A DNA stretch of 64,000 nucleotides from CALKWS01 sp051020515. Its GTDB lineage: Bacteria; Actinomycetota; Actinomycetes; Actinomycetales; Beutenbergiaceae. Shown here one piece after another: positions 47,873-57,803 of the stretch (the first letter of the stretch is position 1; each line of letters opens with the position of its first letter). The translations under genes were made by a program, and so were the position numbers. Under the pieces are notes generated by a model, which saw nothing but the letters and a program-made list of their open reading frames with translations, was not told where the DNA came from and searched no databases. The stretch is taken from positions 992,001 through 1,056,000 of the forward strand of contig NZ_CP194857.1 of the NCBI RefSeq assembly GCF_051020515.1, read 5' to 3'.

Positions 47873-50800
47873 ATGAACCAGTCGATCCTGCGCGAACCTA
47901 GTCCCGATCGGGACGAGATCCTTCGCGGTGCTGCTGATCTGGCGGCCGAGCAGGGGCAGGACCACGTAGCGGAGGTGTTGCCGCGAGTACTGGAGCACGT
48001 GGCTCCGGAGGACCTGGCAGAACGTGAGCCGGCGAACCTTGCCGGGGCGGTGCAGTCGATGTACGAACTCGCCGGCACCCGCCGGCAGGGGCAGACCCTG
48101 GTGCGGGTGCTGTCCCCCCAGCGCGAGGCCAACGGGTGGACCTCCCCGCACTCCTCGGTCCTGGTGTGCACCGACGACATGCCGTTCCTGGTCGACTCCC
48201 TCACCGCAGCCGCGGCCGGGGAGGGCCTCTCCGTGCACCTGGTGGTGCACCCCCAACTGATGGTGCGGCGCGACCGGGACGGGAACCTGACCGAGGTACT
48301 CAGCGAACGCCCGCCCGCGGATCAGGGCATCGCCGAGTCCTGGATGCACCTCGAGGTGGACCGGATCACCGACGCCGACCGCCTCGACCGCCTGCAGCAG
48401 AGGGTGGAGGAGGTGCTCGAGGACGTCCGCAAGTCGGTACAGGACTGGCAGGCGATGCGGCAGAAGTGCCAGCAGATCACCTCCGACCTGGTCCGGAGTG
48501 TGCCGCACACCGTCGACTCCGCCGAGGTCGGGCCCACCCGGGAGTTCCTCACCTGGCTCGCCGATGACCACTTCACCTTCCTGGGTTACCGCGAGTACAG
48601 CCTGGACACCGTCGACGGTGAGGACGTGCTGCGCCCGGTACCGGAGAGCGGGCTGGGCATCCTGCGCGGGGAACCGGAGAAGCCCTACACCCGGCTGCAG
48701 CCGCAGGCCCAGGCCACCGCGCGCGAGCCCCGGTTGCTCACGATCACCAAGGCCAACTCTCGTGCCACCGTGCACAAATCCACCTACCTGGACTACATCG
48801 GTATCCGCACATTCGACGAATCCGGTGCGGTGACCGGGGAGCGGCGCTTCCTGGGCATGCTCACCTCATCGGCCTACGCCGAGTCGGTGCTGCGCCTGCC
48901 GATCGCTGCCGACAAGGTGCGCGAGGTGTTGCACCGCAGCGGGTTCAGCGCCCACTCCCACTCCGGCAAGGATCTGCTGCAGGTGCTGGAGAACTTCCCG
49001 CGCGACGAGCTCTTCCAGACCGACGTGGCCACGTTGGCCGAGGTCGCCCAGGAGGTCCTGTACCTGCAGGAACGGCGCCGCTCGAAACTGTTCCTGCGCA
49101 CCGATGAGTTCGGCCGGTTCGTCTCCGCCCTGGTCTTCATCCCGCGCGATCGGTACAACACCGCAGTGCGCCTGGCGATGGAGCACGTGCTGCGCAAGGC
49201 CTACGCGGGCCGAGACGGTGGAGTTCACCACGTGGCCGTGGAGTTCACCACCCGGGTGGCCGACTCCCCGCTGGCGCAGTTGCACTTCGTGGTGCGGGTG
49301 CGGCACGGACGGGCGCTGCCCGAGGTTGATGTGGAGCAGATCCAGTCCGAACTGGTGCGGGCCACCCGCACCTGGGAGGAGAAGGTGCTCGAGGCCGCCC
49401 TGGACCGGGTACCGCAAGAACAGGCCTACGACCTGGTCGCGACCTACACCGGCCGGTTCGCCGAGGCATACAAGGAGATGGTCTCCCCGGACGCGGCGGT
49501 CTCGGACCTGCTCGCCCTGGAGGGGTTGGCCGACGACGACGACACCGCCTTGGCGTTGTACCGCCCGGAGGAGGCCAACCCGGGTGAGCGACGCCTCAAG
49601 GTGTACCGTCGCAGCCCGGTGTCCCTGACCGAGGTGCTGGGCACCTTCACCGACCTTGGTGTGGAGGTCCTGGACGAGCGCCCCTTCCGGGTCCGTGCCA
49701 CCGACACCCAGGCGGAGGCGTTCGTGTACGACTTCGGCCTGCGGGCCGGCAGCGAGGATCTCTGGGTCACCGATGACCGGGAACACCGCTTCACCGAGGC
49801 GTTCCTGGCGACGCGAGCCGGGCTGGCCGAGAGCGACGTGCTGGGTCATCTCGTGCTCAGCGCCGGGCTGGACTGGCGCGAGGTGGTGGTCCTGCGGACC
49901 ATCGCCCGCTACCTGCGCCAGGTTGGCTCGATCTTCTCGGTGGAGTACCTGGAGGCCGGGCTGGTGGCCAACCCCGAACTGGCTACCAAACTGGTGCGCC
50001 TGTTCGAGGCCCGGTTCGACCCGGACCACCCCGCGGGCACGGACATGACCGCCCGGCGGCAGGCCGAGGAGACACTGACCTCCGAGATCATCACCGCCCT
50101 GGACGACGTGCCGAGTCTGGACCACGACCGGATGGTGCGCGCCTACATGGGTGTGATCGGCGCGACCCAGCGCACCAACTACTTCTGCACCGACGCCGAG
50201 GGCAACCCGGTCGGGCACATCTCCTCAAGATCGACTGCGCCCAGGTGCCCGGCATCCCCAGCCCGGTGCCCACCGCGGAGATCTGGGTCTACTCCCCCCA
50301 GGTGGAGGGGGTGCACCTGCGATTCGGTAAGGTGGCCCGCGGCGGGCTGCGCTGGAGCGACCGCCGGGAGGACTTCCGCACCGAGGTGCTCGGGCTGGTC
50401 AAGGCTCAGATGGTCAAGAACGCGGTGATCGTGCCCGGCGGCTCCAAGGGCGGCTTCTACGCCAAGCAACTACCCGACCCGGCAGCAGACCGGGACGCCT
50501 GGCTCGCCGAGGGCGAGGCCTCCTACCGGGCGTTCATCCGCGGCATGTTGGACGTGACCGACAACCGCCGCGGCGACGACGTAGTGCCACCGGAGCGGGT
50601 GGTGCGCCACGACGATGACGATCCCTACCTGGTGGTGGCTGCGGACAAGGGCACCGCCACCTTCTCCGATGTGGCCAACGAGATCTCCGCCGAGTACGAG
50701 TTCTGGCTCGACGACGCCTTCGCCTCCGGTGGCTCGGCCGGGTATGACCACAAGGCGATGGGCATCACCGCGCGGGGCGCCTGGGAGTCGGTCAAGCGGC

Positions 50801-52740
50801 ACTTCCGCGAGCGGGGGATGGATACCCAGTCCGAGGACTTCACCGTGGTGGGCATCGGGGACATGAGCGGGGACGTCTTCGGCAACGGGATGCTCCTGTC
50901 CGAACACATCCGCCTGGTGGGCGCCTTCGACCACCGGCACATATTCCTGGACCCCGACCCGGATGCCACCACCTCCTTCGCCGAACGCAGGCGACTGTTC
51001 TCCGAGGCCCGCACCACCTGGGAGTCCTACGACACCGACCTGATCAGCGACGGGGGTGGGGTGTACCCGCGCACCGCCAAGTCCATCATCGAGATCACCC
51101 CGCAGGTACGCGCCGCGTTGGGACTCGGTGAGGACGTGACCGAACTGGCCCCGACCGAGCTGATCAAGGCGATGCTCCTGGCGCCGGTGGACCTGCTCTG
51201 GAACGGCGGGATCGGCACCTACATCAAGTCCTCGGCCGAGTCCCACAGCGACATCGGCGACCGCGCCAACGACGCGATCCGCGTGGACGGGCGGGACCTG
51301 CGCGTCAAGGTGGTGGGCGAGGGCGGCAACCTCGGGGCCAGCCAGTTGGGCCGGATCGAGGCCGCGATGAACGGGGTGCAGATCAACACCGACGCGATCG
51401 ACAACTCTGCGGGCGTGTCCAGTTCGGACCTTGAGGTCAACATCAAGATCCCGCTGCGGGAAGTGATGCGCGATGGGGGTCTGGACCGATCCGAGCGCAA
51501 CGAACTGCTGGCCTCGATGACCGATGAGGTCGCCGAGCTGGTGCTGCGGGACAACTACGAACAGAACGTGTTGCTGTCCAACTCCCGCGCCCAGTCCGCG
51601 CAGATGCTCGGGGTGCACCGCCGGTTGATCCAGTGGTTGGAGAAGCGTGGCGACTTGGACCGGGAGCTGGAGTTCCTACCCGATGAGGAGGAACTGGACG
51701 CCCGGGCCGAGGCCGGGCACGGGCTCACCCAGCCGGAGTTCAGCGTGCTGATGGCCTACTCCAAGATCGCCCTGAAGGACGACCTGGCCCAGACCTCCAT
51801 CGCCGATGGCTCCTGGTTCAGCAAGACCCTGGCCGAGTACTTCCCCACCGCCATGCGCGAGAAGTACGCCGAGGCGATCGAGGCCCACCCGCTGCGCTCC
51901 GAGATCATCATCAACACGGTGGTGAACTCGATGGTCAACCGCGGTGGCATCAGCTTCGCGTTCCGGGCTGCCGATGAGACCGGCGCCAGCAGCGAGCAGG
52001 TGGCGCGGGCCTACGCAGCCAGCCGGGAGATTTTCGATCTGGTCGAGTTCACCAGCGCGGTTGAGGCGTTGGACACCAAGGTGGACGCCGGCACCCAGGC
52101 GGAGTTGTACCTGTCCTTCCGCAGGTTGCTGGACCGGGCCACCCGCTGGTTCGCCCACCAGCGGCACGACCAACTGGACGTGGCCGCGGAGGTCGAACGC
52201 TTCTCGGAGCGGGTCACGGCGCTGCGCGCCCAGTTGCCGCAGTTCCTGCGCGGGGCGGAACTGGAGCGCTTCCACGCCCGTGCCGAGGAGATGCGGCAAG
52301 CGGGGGTCCCGGAGGAACTGGCCGAGCAGTTCGCCGGGTTGTTGCCCAGCCTGTCGCTGCTGGACGTGGTCCAGCTCGCCGATGAGGCCGGGTGCCCGCC
52401 GGAGCGGTCCGCGGAACTGTACTTCGCGGTCTCGGAACGGTTCCGCATCGACGATCTCCTCATCGAGGTGGCCGGGTTGCCGCGAGACGAACGCTGGGCC
52501 ACCCTGGCCCGGGCCTCGATGCGCGATGACCTCTACGCCACCGCCGAGTTGCTCAGCGCGGTGATCATGCGTGAGACCGAGGACGGTGAGGCGTCGGCTC
52601 GGATCGAGAACTGGGCCGAGCAGATCGGTGCCGCGGTAGGCCGGGTGGAGGAGTCCCTGACGGACATCCTGGCGATCGACTCCCCCGGCCTGGCACCGCT
52701 GTCGGTGGCCCTGCGCGGGGTGCGGAGCCTGTTGCGGTAG
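47873..52740 (+). CDS. gdh: NAD-specific glutamate dehydrogenase, large type (apparent -1 frameshift)
   Basis: Oxidatively deaminates glutamate to 2-oxoglutarate. Corrected length is about 1,622 residues, matching the GDH-180 class. Regulatory ACT-like regions fill the N-terminal half, and the catalytic core holds RFGKVARGGLRWSDR, KNAVIVPGGSKGGF, GIGDMSGDVFGNGML and VVGEGGNLGASQLGR. The break is at 50223-50224: one added C changes ISSRSTAP to ISLKIDCAQVPGIPS and joins the two halves (47873-50428 and 50245-52740 as read). Start ATG 47873 (MNQSILREP). It can consume the glutamate produced by the hut enzymes in this window. Confidence 0.94.
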
Positions 52741-52856
52741 CCCCAGCGACCAGGCCGCGCCCCGACCCCCTCGGCAACCCGGGGTGCGCCAACCGCCAGG
52801 TGAGACAGAAGCCGGATCCGGTGCGTCGTCGTCGGCCCCTGCCTACGGTGGCCGCT

Positions 52857-53501
52857 ATGAACGCACCCGTACCGACCCACTTCGACCACCTGGTGTACGC
52901 CGGACCGGACCTGAACGCCGCGGTGGCCGAGTTCACCGAACGCACCGGCGTGGCCCCCGCGCCGGGGGGCAAGCACCCCCGCGGTACCGCGAACCACCTG
53001 GTCGCCTTCACCGTCGACGGGCAGCGCACCCGCGGCTACTTGGAGATCATCGGGCCGGACCCGGACCGCCCGTCCACCGAACCGATCACCACGTTCGGCA
53101 TCGATGCGTTGGACGACGCCCGCCTGGTCACCTTCGCTGTGCACCCGCCGGACCTGGAGTCGGTGATCGAGCGGGCCCGGGCCGATGGGTACGACCCAGG
53201 CCCGATCGAACCACTGTCGCGGCGCACCCCGGAGGGCACCGAGTTGCACTGGCGGCTCTCCCGCCCCCGGGCCCATTCCCCGGCGGTTCCGTTCCTGATC
53301 GACTGGGGCAGCACCGACCACCCGGCCCTGGGCGACCTCCCCACCGTGGAACTGCTCGGCGTGCAAGCCACGCACCCGGAACCCGATCGGGTGCGCGGCG
53401 TGCTGGACCTGCTTGGGGTGGACCTGAGTATCGAGTCCGGGGCGAGCACCACCCTGCACGCCCGGTTGCAGACCCCGAACGGGCCGGTGCACCTGACCTG
53501 A
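52857..53501 (+). CDS. Glyoxalase-like (VOC) domain protein
   Basis: 214 residues starting MNAPVPTHFDHLVYAGPDL, the opening of the glyoxalase-like PF13468 group. HFDHLVYAG offers a metal His, GYLEIIGPDP the second-strand Glu, and FLIDWGSTDHP begins the second half. The substrate is unknown; VOC members include dioxygenases, isomerases and resistance proteins. The in-frame extension back to 52800 has no family similarity. Confidence 0.8.
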   Translation: MNAPVPTHFDHLVYAGPDLNAAVAEFTERTGVAPAPGGKHPRGTANHLVAFTVDGQRTRGYLEIIGPDPDRPSTEPITTFGIDALDDARLVTFAVHPPDLESVIERARADGYDPGPIEPLSRRTPEGTELHWRLSRPRAHSPAVPFLIDWGSTDHPALGDLPTVELLGVQATHPEPDRVRGVLDLLGVDLSIESGASTTLHARLQTPNGPVHLT

Positions 53502-53510
53502 CCTGCGTCA

Positions 53511-53528
53511 GGGCCCGCGAGCGGGCCC
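53511..53528 (+). terminator. Terminator-like hairpin after the VOC gene
   Basis: GGGCCCG and CGGGCCC form a seven-base perfect stem closed by a CGAG tetraloop, ten bases after the VOC stop and before the zinc-ribbon gene. No T tract follows, as is usual at this GC content. Confidence 0.6.
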
Positions 53529-53559
53529 GTGGCTCTGCCCGCGCGCGTACCCTGGTGGC

Positions 53560-53871
53560 ATGATTCTGATCGGCGGGGTGAAGCCCTACCGCACCGTGCT
53601 GGCCACGGTCACCCTCATCTGCGGGCACTGCCAGAATCCGGCGGCGCACCGGCTGATCGAGGACATAGGCAAACTCACCCTGTTCTTCATCCCCACCGTT
53701 ACGGTGTCCACCCGGTATGAGGTGGAGTGCGTCTTCTGCGGTGCCCGGAACCCGATGATCAAGGCCGAGGCGCACACGCTGCAGGAACGCGCCCGCGCCG
53801 CCGGCGCCACCCCCGGGGCGGTGCTGGGCACGGTCAACCCCGGACGACGGCGGGGCACGCCCGGCGAGTGA
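53560..53871 (+). CDS. Zinc-ribbon protein
   Basis: 103 residues starting MILIGGVKPYRT. Two CxxC pairs, CGHCQN (about 22-27) and CVFCGA (about 57-62), bracket a hydrophobic segment and should bind one zinc. The short Ala/Gly/Arg tail is disordered. Such small zinc-ribbon proteins are common in Actinomycetota, with no assigned function. Confidence 0.75.
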   Translation: MILIGGVKPYRTVLATVTLICGHCQNPAAHRLIEDIGKLTLFFIPTVTVSTRYEVECVFCGARNPMIKAEAHTLQERARAAGATPGAVLGTVNPGRRRGTPGE

Positions 53872-54058
53872 GCCGCACCCCCCGGGTCGGCCGGCGATGG
53901 CGGAGTTCACCCGGCGCGTGACCTGCGCCCGGACTGACCGGCGGAGGACGCGTGCCTCGTCCCGACATGCCGGACCGGTCAACCTGCGCCACCATGGTGT
54001 CGCGCCCTCGCGCGCCGTGCGTCGAGAACCGGCGCCGAAACGAAGGAGAGGTTGGCAG

Positions 54059-54289
54059 ATGAGGATCGGACTTGGAGTCTTCCTGTTAGTGGTCGGAGCG
54101 ATCCTGGGCTTCGCCGTCAGGGACAACATCAACGCGGTGGACCTGACCATGATCGGCTACATCTGCATGGGTGCCGGTGTGCTGGCGATCGTGCTGTCCC
54201 TGGTGCTCCAGGGCCAGCGGGCCAACACCTCCCACCGAGAGGTGGTGGAGCGTCGCGACGAGGGGCCCCCGCCGGCACCACGGGCCTGA
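54059..54289 (+). CDS. DUF6458-like small membrane protein
   Basis: 76 residues: two hydrophobic helices (about 2-20 and 30-52) joined by RDNINAVDLTMIG, then a charged cytoplasmic tail ending in Pro/Ala. MRIGLGVFLLVVGAILGFAV and the short hairpin match the actinobacterial DUF6458 pattern. A strong AAGGAGAGG lies about six to nine bases before ATG 54059. Function unknown. It is 40 bases ahead of the App1-domain gene and may share its transcript. Confidence 0.75.
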   Translation: MRIGLGVFLLVVGAILGFAVRDNINAVDLTMIGYICMGAGVLAIVLSLVLQGQRANTSHREVVERRDEGPPPAPRA

Positions 54290-54329
54290 GCCGGCGGGCT
54301 CGGACGGACGCCCTGCGCACGGAGATCGC

Positions 54330-55381
54330 ATGCCAGCGGGTACCCATGTTGCCGCCGCCGTCGAGGACGCGCTGAACCGTCGACTGATCCACTTCCTCCG
54401 CAACCGCGGGTGGCGCCCCCGCACCATCGCGCACACCGGGTACGGATCGCCGGACTTCGTGCGCATCCTGGGCCGGGTGGTGATGACCCGCAACCCGCTG
54501 CCGGAGTCCGACGCCGAGGCCGACGCACCGGCCAAGCCGGTACGCGGTTGGCGCCCGTACGTGACGGCGCCGGTGGGAATGATCCCGGTCACGGTCACCA
54601 TCGACGGCCGGGACCACCACACCCGTGCCGACCGCGGCGGCTACATCGACCTGTCCGTGCACGGCCACGGCCTGGCGCCCGGCTGGCACCAGGTCACCCT
54701 GCGCGCCCGGGCCAGCACGCCGGTCCGGCCCGGGTGCGCATCATCTCCTCCCGGGCCCGGGTCGGCCTGATCAGCGACATTGACGACACCGTGATGATCA
54801 CCGCCGTACCGCGCCCGTTGATCGCGGTCTGGAACACGTTCGTGCGCCACCACAGCAGCCGCCGGGTGGTTCCGGGGATGGCCCGGTTCTACCGCCGGGT
54901 CGAGGAGCAGGTGTCCGACCTGCCGGTGTTCTACCTGTCCACTGGTGCGTGGAACGTGGTGCCCGCGATCGCGGAGTTCCTGCACGAGCACGACTATCCG
55001 TTCGGCCCGAAGTTGATGACCGACTGGGGCCCGACCAATACCGGCTGGTTCCGTTCCGGCCGGGAGCACAAGGAGCGCACTCTGCGGCGGCTGCACACCG
55101 AGTTCCCGCACGTGCGCTGGGTGCTGGTGGGCGATGACGGTCAGCGCGATCCGGCGATCTACGCCGAGTTCGCCCAGGAGTTCCCCGGGGCAGTGGCGGC
55201 GATCGCGATCCGCCAGCTCACCCCCGGCGAGCAGATCCTGTCCCACGGCACCCCGGTGGCCCTCCCCGACGCCGACCGGCGCCGCGGGATGCGGGGCGCG
55301 CCCCAGTTCCTGGGTGGGGACGGTGTGGCCCTGGCCCCCCAGGTCCTCAACGCCCTGGCGGACGCAGCGCCCCCGGACTGA
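54330..55381 (+). CDS. App1 phosphatase-domain (DUF2183) protein (apparent -1 frameshift)
   Basis: About 350 residues. The N-terminal half (RNRGWRPRTIAHTGYGS, then an Ig-like beta region to about 130) is followed by the HAD-like App1 catalytic core. The core shows LISDIDDTVMIT (DxDxT nucleophile), FYLSTGAWNV, KLMTDWGPT and LVGDDGQRDP. The frame breaks at 54722-54723; one added G gives ASTPGPARVRIISS. Yeast App1 is a Mg2+-dependent phosphatidate phosphatase, so a lipid phosphate is a candidate substrate here, though bacterial members are little studied. GGAG lies five bases before ATG 54330. Confidence 0.8.
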
Positions 55382-55402
55382 GAGAGCGGACCTTTCGGCC
55401 GC

Positions 55403-56473
55403 TCAGCCGATCACCGCACCGAAGGCCAGCCCCAGCGCGTAGGTGACCGCTGCCGCACCCCACCCGATGCCCAGTTGCCGCAGCGCCCGAAGCCAGGGCG
55501 AGGATCCGGACAGCAGGCCCACGGTCGCGCCGGTGACCACCAGCGCAACCCCGACCAGCAGCGCGGCCAGCAGCACCGCCAACAGCCCGTTGGCCCCGAA
55601 CAGGTAGGGCAGTACCGGGATGATCGCCCCGGTGGCGAAGAAGAAGAAACTGGCCACCGCCGCACCCAGGGCCGAGCCGAGCTCGACGGGTGCCGAGCCG
55701 GCCCCGAGTGGTTGCTGGCGTTGCGCGTCGGCCACCGCAAGGCGCTCGGCGGCCCGGGCCTGCGCCTCCTGCTCCGGCATCCCCCGGGCGCGGTAGATCA
55801 GGGCGAGTTCGTTGGCGTCGACATCCAGGTGCTCGATCACGGTATGGGCCGACGGGCTCGGGGCGGAGGCATCGACGAGTTCCCGCTGGGACTGCACCGA
55901 GACGTACTCCCCCGCCGCCATCGACAACGCCCCGGCGAGCAGCCCGGACAGCCCGGCCAGCAGGATGACGTTCGTGGAGGTGCCTGCTGCGCCGATCCCC
56001 AGCACCAGAGCAAGGTTGGAGACCAGCCCGTCGTTCATCCCGAACACCGCGGCCCGGAACGAGCCGGACATCCTGGCCCGGCCCCGCACCGCCAGCGAAC
56101 GCACCACCTCGGCATGGATCCGCTCGTCAGCGGCCATGGCGTCGGTGGCGTCGTCGTCCTCGGCATAGGCCGAACGCGACTCGGCACGCTGGGCCAGGGC
56201 GAGCACGAAGACCGAGCCGAACCATCCGGCCAGCAGGATCAACAGGCGTGACCGCAACGAAGGGCCGCGGGCGCGGCCGGGGTAGTCGGCCAGCAGTTGC
56301 TCCCAATGCGCGGCATGACGCGCTTCGGCATCGGCGAGGGCGTTCAGGATCTGCGCCTCCTCACCACTGCGGCGCTGCGCCAACGCCCGGTAGACCTTGG
56401 CCTCGGCCTGCTCCTCGGCCAGGTACCGGCGCCACCGGCGCACCTGGGTCCTGCGCGGGGAAGGGTCGGACAT
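55403..56473 (-). CDS. VIT1/CCC1 family metal transporter with ferritin-like N-terminal domain
   Basis: 356 residues. Residues about 15-65 form a rubrerythrin-like helical region (EEQAEAKVYRALAQ, then LADAEARHAAHW), whose Glu/His could bind iron. The remainder is the VIT1 transporter: GMNDGLVSNLALVLGIG, SMAAGEYVSVQSQREL and three C-terminal membrane helices. Known VIT/CCC1 proteins move Fe2+ or Mn2+ out of the cytosol. Start ATG 56473 (MSDPSPRRTQ). Convergent with the App1 gene (21 bases between stops). No iron box was seen upstream. Confidence 0.88.
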   Translation of the reverse strand: MSDPSPRRTQVRRWRRYLAEEQAEAKVYRALAQRRSGEEAQILNALADAEARHAAHWEQLLADYPGRARGPSLRSRLLILLAGWFGSVFVLALAQRAESRSAYAEDDDATDAMAADERIHAEVVRSLAVRGRARMSGSFRAAVFGMNDGLVSNLALVLGIGAAGTSTNVILLAGLSGLLAGALSMAAGEYVSVQSQRELVDASAPSPSAHTVIEHLDVDANELALIYRARGMPEQEAQARAAERLAVADAQRQQPLGAGSAPVELGSALGAAVASFFFFATGAIIPVLPYLFGANGLLAVLLAALLVGVALVVTGATVGLLSGSSPWLRALRQLGIGWGAAAVTYALGLAFGAVIG

Positions 56474-56592
56474 GGGGACCAGTGTTGCGTATCCCGGGGC
56501 ACTCCCGATGACGGCGCCGCGCCCGTGTCCACAGCGTTGCCCGGGGCGATCCCGGGGTCCACACCAGACTCGGCGGCGCGGGCCCGGGCCGG

Positions 56593-57342
56593 GTGTGCCC
56601 TGTGAGGCTCCTGGTGGTGAACAGACTGGCGGAACTGCTGGGGTGGGAGCCCGGCCTGGTGCGGCGGGTGCTGCACGCCGTCGCCGTGGCGGTGCTGTGC
56701 GTGGTGTTCGCGCTGGTGGCCCCGACGTGGTGGGCGCAGGTGACCCCGGCCCCGGCGTGGACGGTCCCACCCGAGCGGGTGCAGGCCGCGACGGAGGCAC
56801 TGACCCGGCTGCCGGTGGTGGGCGAGCCGCGGATGCTGGCCGGCTATGACCGCGATCACTTCGGTCCGCCGTGGTTCGATGTGGACGGCAACGGCTGTGA
56901 CACCCGCAACGATCAACTGGCCCACTGGCTCGCCGAGGTCACCTACGACCCGGTGCAACCGTGCGTGGTGGTGGCCGGTGTGCTGCACGACCCCTACACC
57001 GGGCACCGGATCGAGTTCGAACGCGGCCCGGACACCAGTTCAGCGGTACAGATCGACCACGTGGTGGCCCTGGCCGATGCGTGGAGCAAGGGGGCCGATT
57101 CCTGGTCGCCGTCAGTGGCCCTGGCCTTCGCCAATGACCCGGGGAACCTCATCGCGGTGGACGGAGCGGCCAACCAGGACAAGGGCGCCTCCGATGCCGC
57201 GCACTGGCTGCCCTCCGATGAGCGGTTTCACTGCGCCTACGCCGTCCAGCAGGTACTGATCAAGGACGCCTACCGCCTGGGCGTGACCCCGGAGGAACTG
57301 GGCGCGCTCACCGAGATCGTCACGGCCTGCCCGGCCGGCTGA
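56593..57342 (+). CDS. HNH endonuclease family (DUF1524) secreted or anchored protein
   Basis: Up to 249 residues. A hydrophobic segment at about 27-47 is a signal peptide or anchor. The HNH-like core is VQIDHVVALADAW (Asp155, His156), NDPGNLIAVDGAANQDKG (Asn185) and ASDAAHWLP (His204), the GmrSD/DUF1524 arrangement. CDTRNDQLA with Cys102 and VQPCVV with Cys124 could form a disulfide. Secreted members are common in Actinomycetota and may act as extracellular nucleases. The exact start (GTG 56593 or a later GTG) is unclear. Divergent from the VIT1 gene. Confidence 0.82.
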   Translation: MCPVRLLVVNRLAELLGWEPGLVRRVLHAVAVAVLCVVFALVAPTWWAQVTPAPAWTVPPERVQAATEALTRLPVVGEPRMLAGYDRDHFGPPWFDVDGNGCDTRNDQLAHWLAEVTYDPVQPCVVVAGVLHDPYTGHRIEFERGPDTSSAVQIDHVVALADAWSKGADSWSPSVALAFANDPGNLIAVDGAANQDKGASDAAHWLPSDERFHCAYAVQQVLIKDAYRLGVTPEELGALTEIVTACPAG

Positions 57343-57388
57343 CGACGCACAGCCGGCCCGGGCGAGCCACGGCGAACTCTGGACGACC

Positions 57389-57697
57389 TCAGTCGTGCGG
57401 GCGCGGTGCCGGCGGGTAAGGCTCGGCCGGGGCCTGAACGTCCTCGGAGCCCACGGAGGAGTCGGAGCCGAACTTGCTCTTGACCGTGTCGGTGATCTTT
57501 CCCGCCACGTGCGAGCCCTGCTCGCGCATGACCTCCCCGACCTTGCTCTCCGCAGCCGAGACCTTTTCCTGCACCGTCGGGTTCTCCCAGACGTTCTTGG
57601 CCTGCGCCTTGATCTTGTCGTAGTGCTCCTGGCCGGCGCGGGTACCCAACAGGTATCCCACGGCGGCGCCCAGCACGAACCCGACCTTGCCCTTCAT
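57389..57697 (-). CDS. YtxH-like small protein
   Basis: 102 residues. MKGKVGFVLGAAVGYLLGTRAGQ is the Gly-rich single membrane helix plus RAG motif of YtxH-type proteins, followed by an amphipathic charged helix (KIKAQAKNVWENP to VMREQGSH). The C-terminus is Pro-rich (about 85-102) and disordered. Family members associate with stress or the envelope; the role here is unknown. ATG 57697 is the first codon that preserves the helix. Confidence 0.8.
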   Translation of the reverse strand: MKGKVGFVLGAAVGYLLGTRAGQEHYDKIKAQAKNVWENPTVQEKVSAAESKVGEVMREQGSHVAGKITDTVKSKFGSDSSVGSEDVQAPAEPYPPAPRPHD

Positions 57698-57803
57698 AGC
57701 ATCCACTCCCTCGTTGTCTTCGTGCCTCCACGCTAGCGCTGCTCGCCGTGATCGCACGCCGGGGAGTGCGGTTGGAGCCGCTCCGGTGCGAACCCCGGCC
57801 GGA

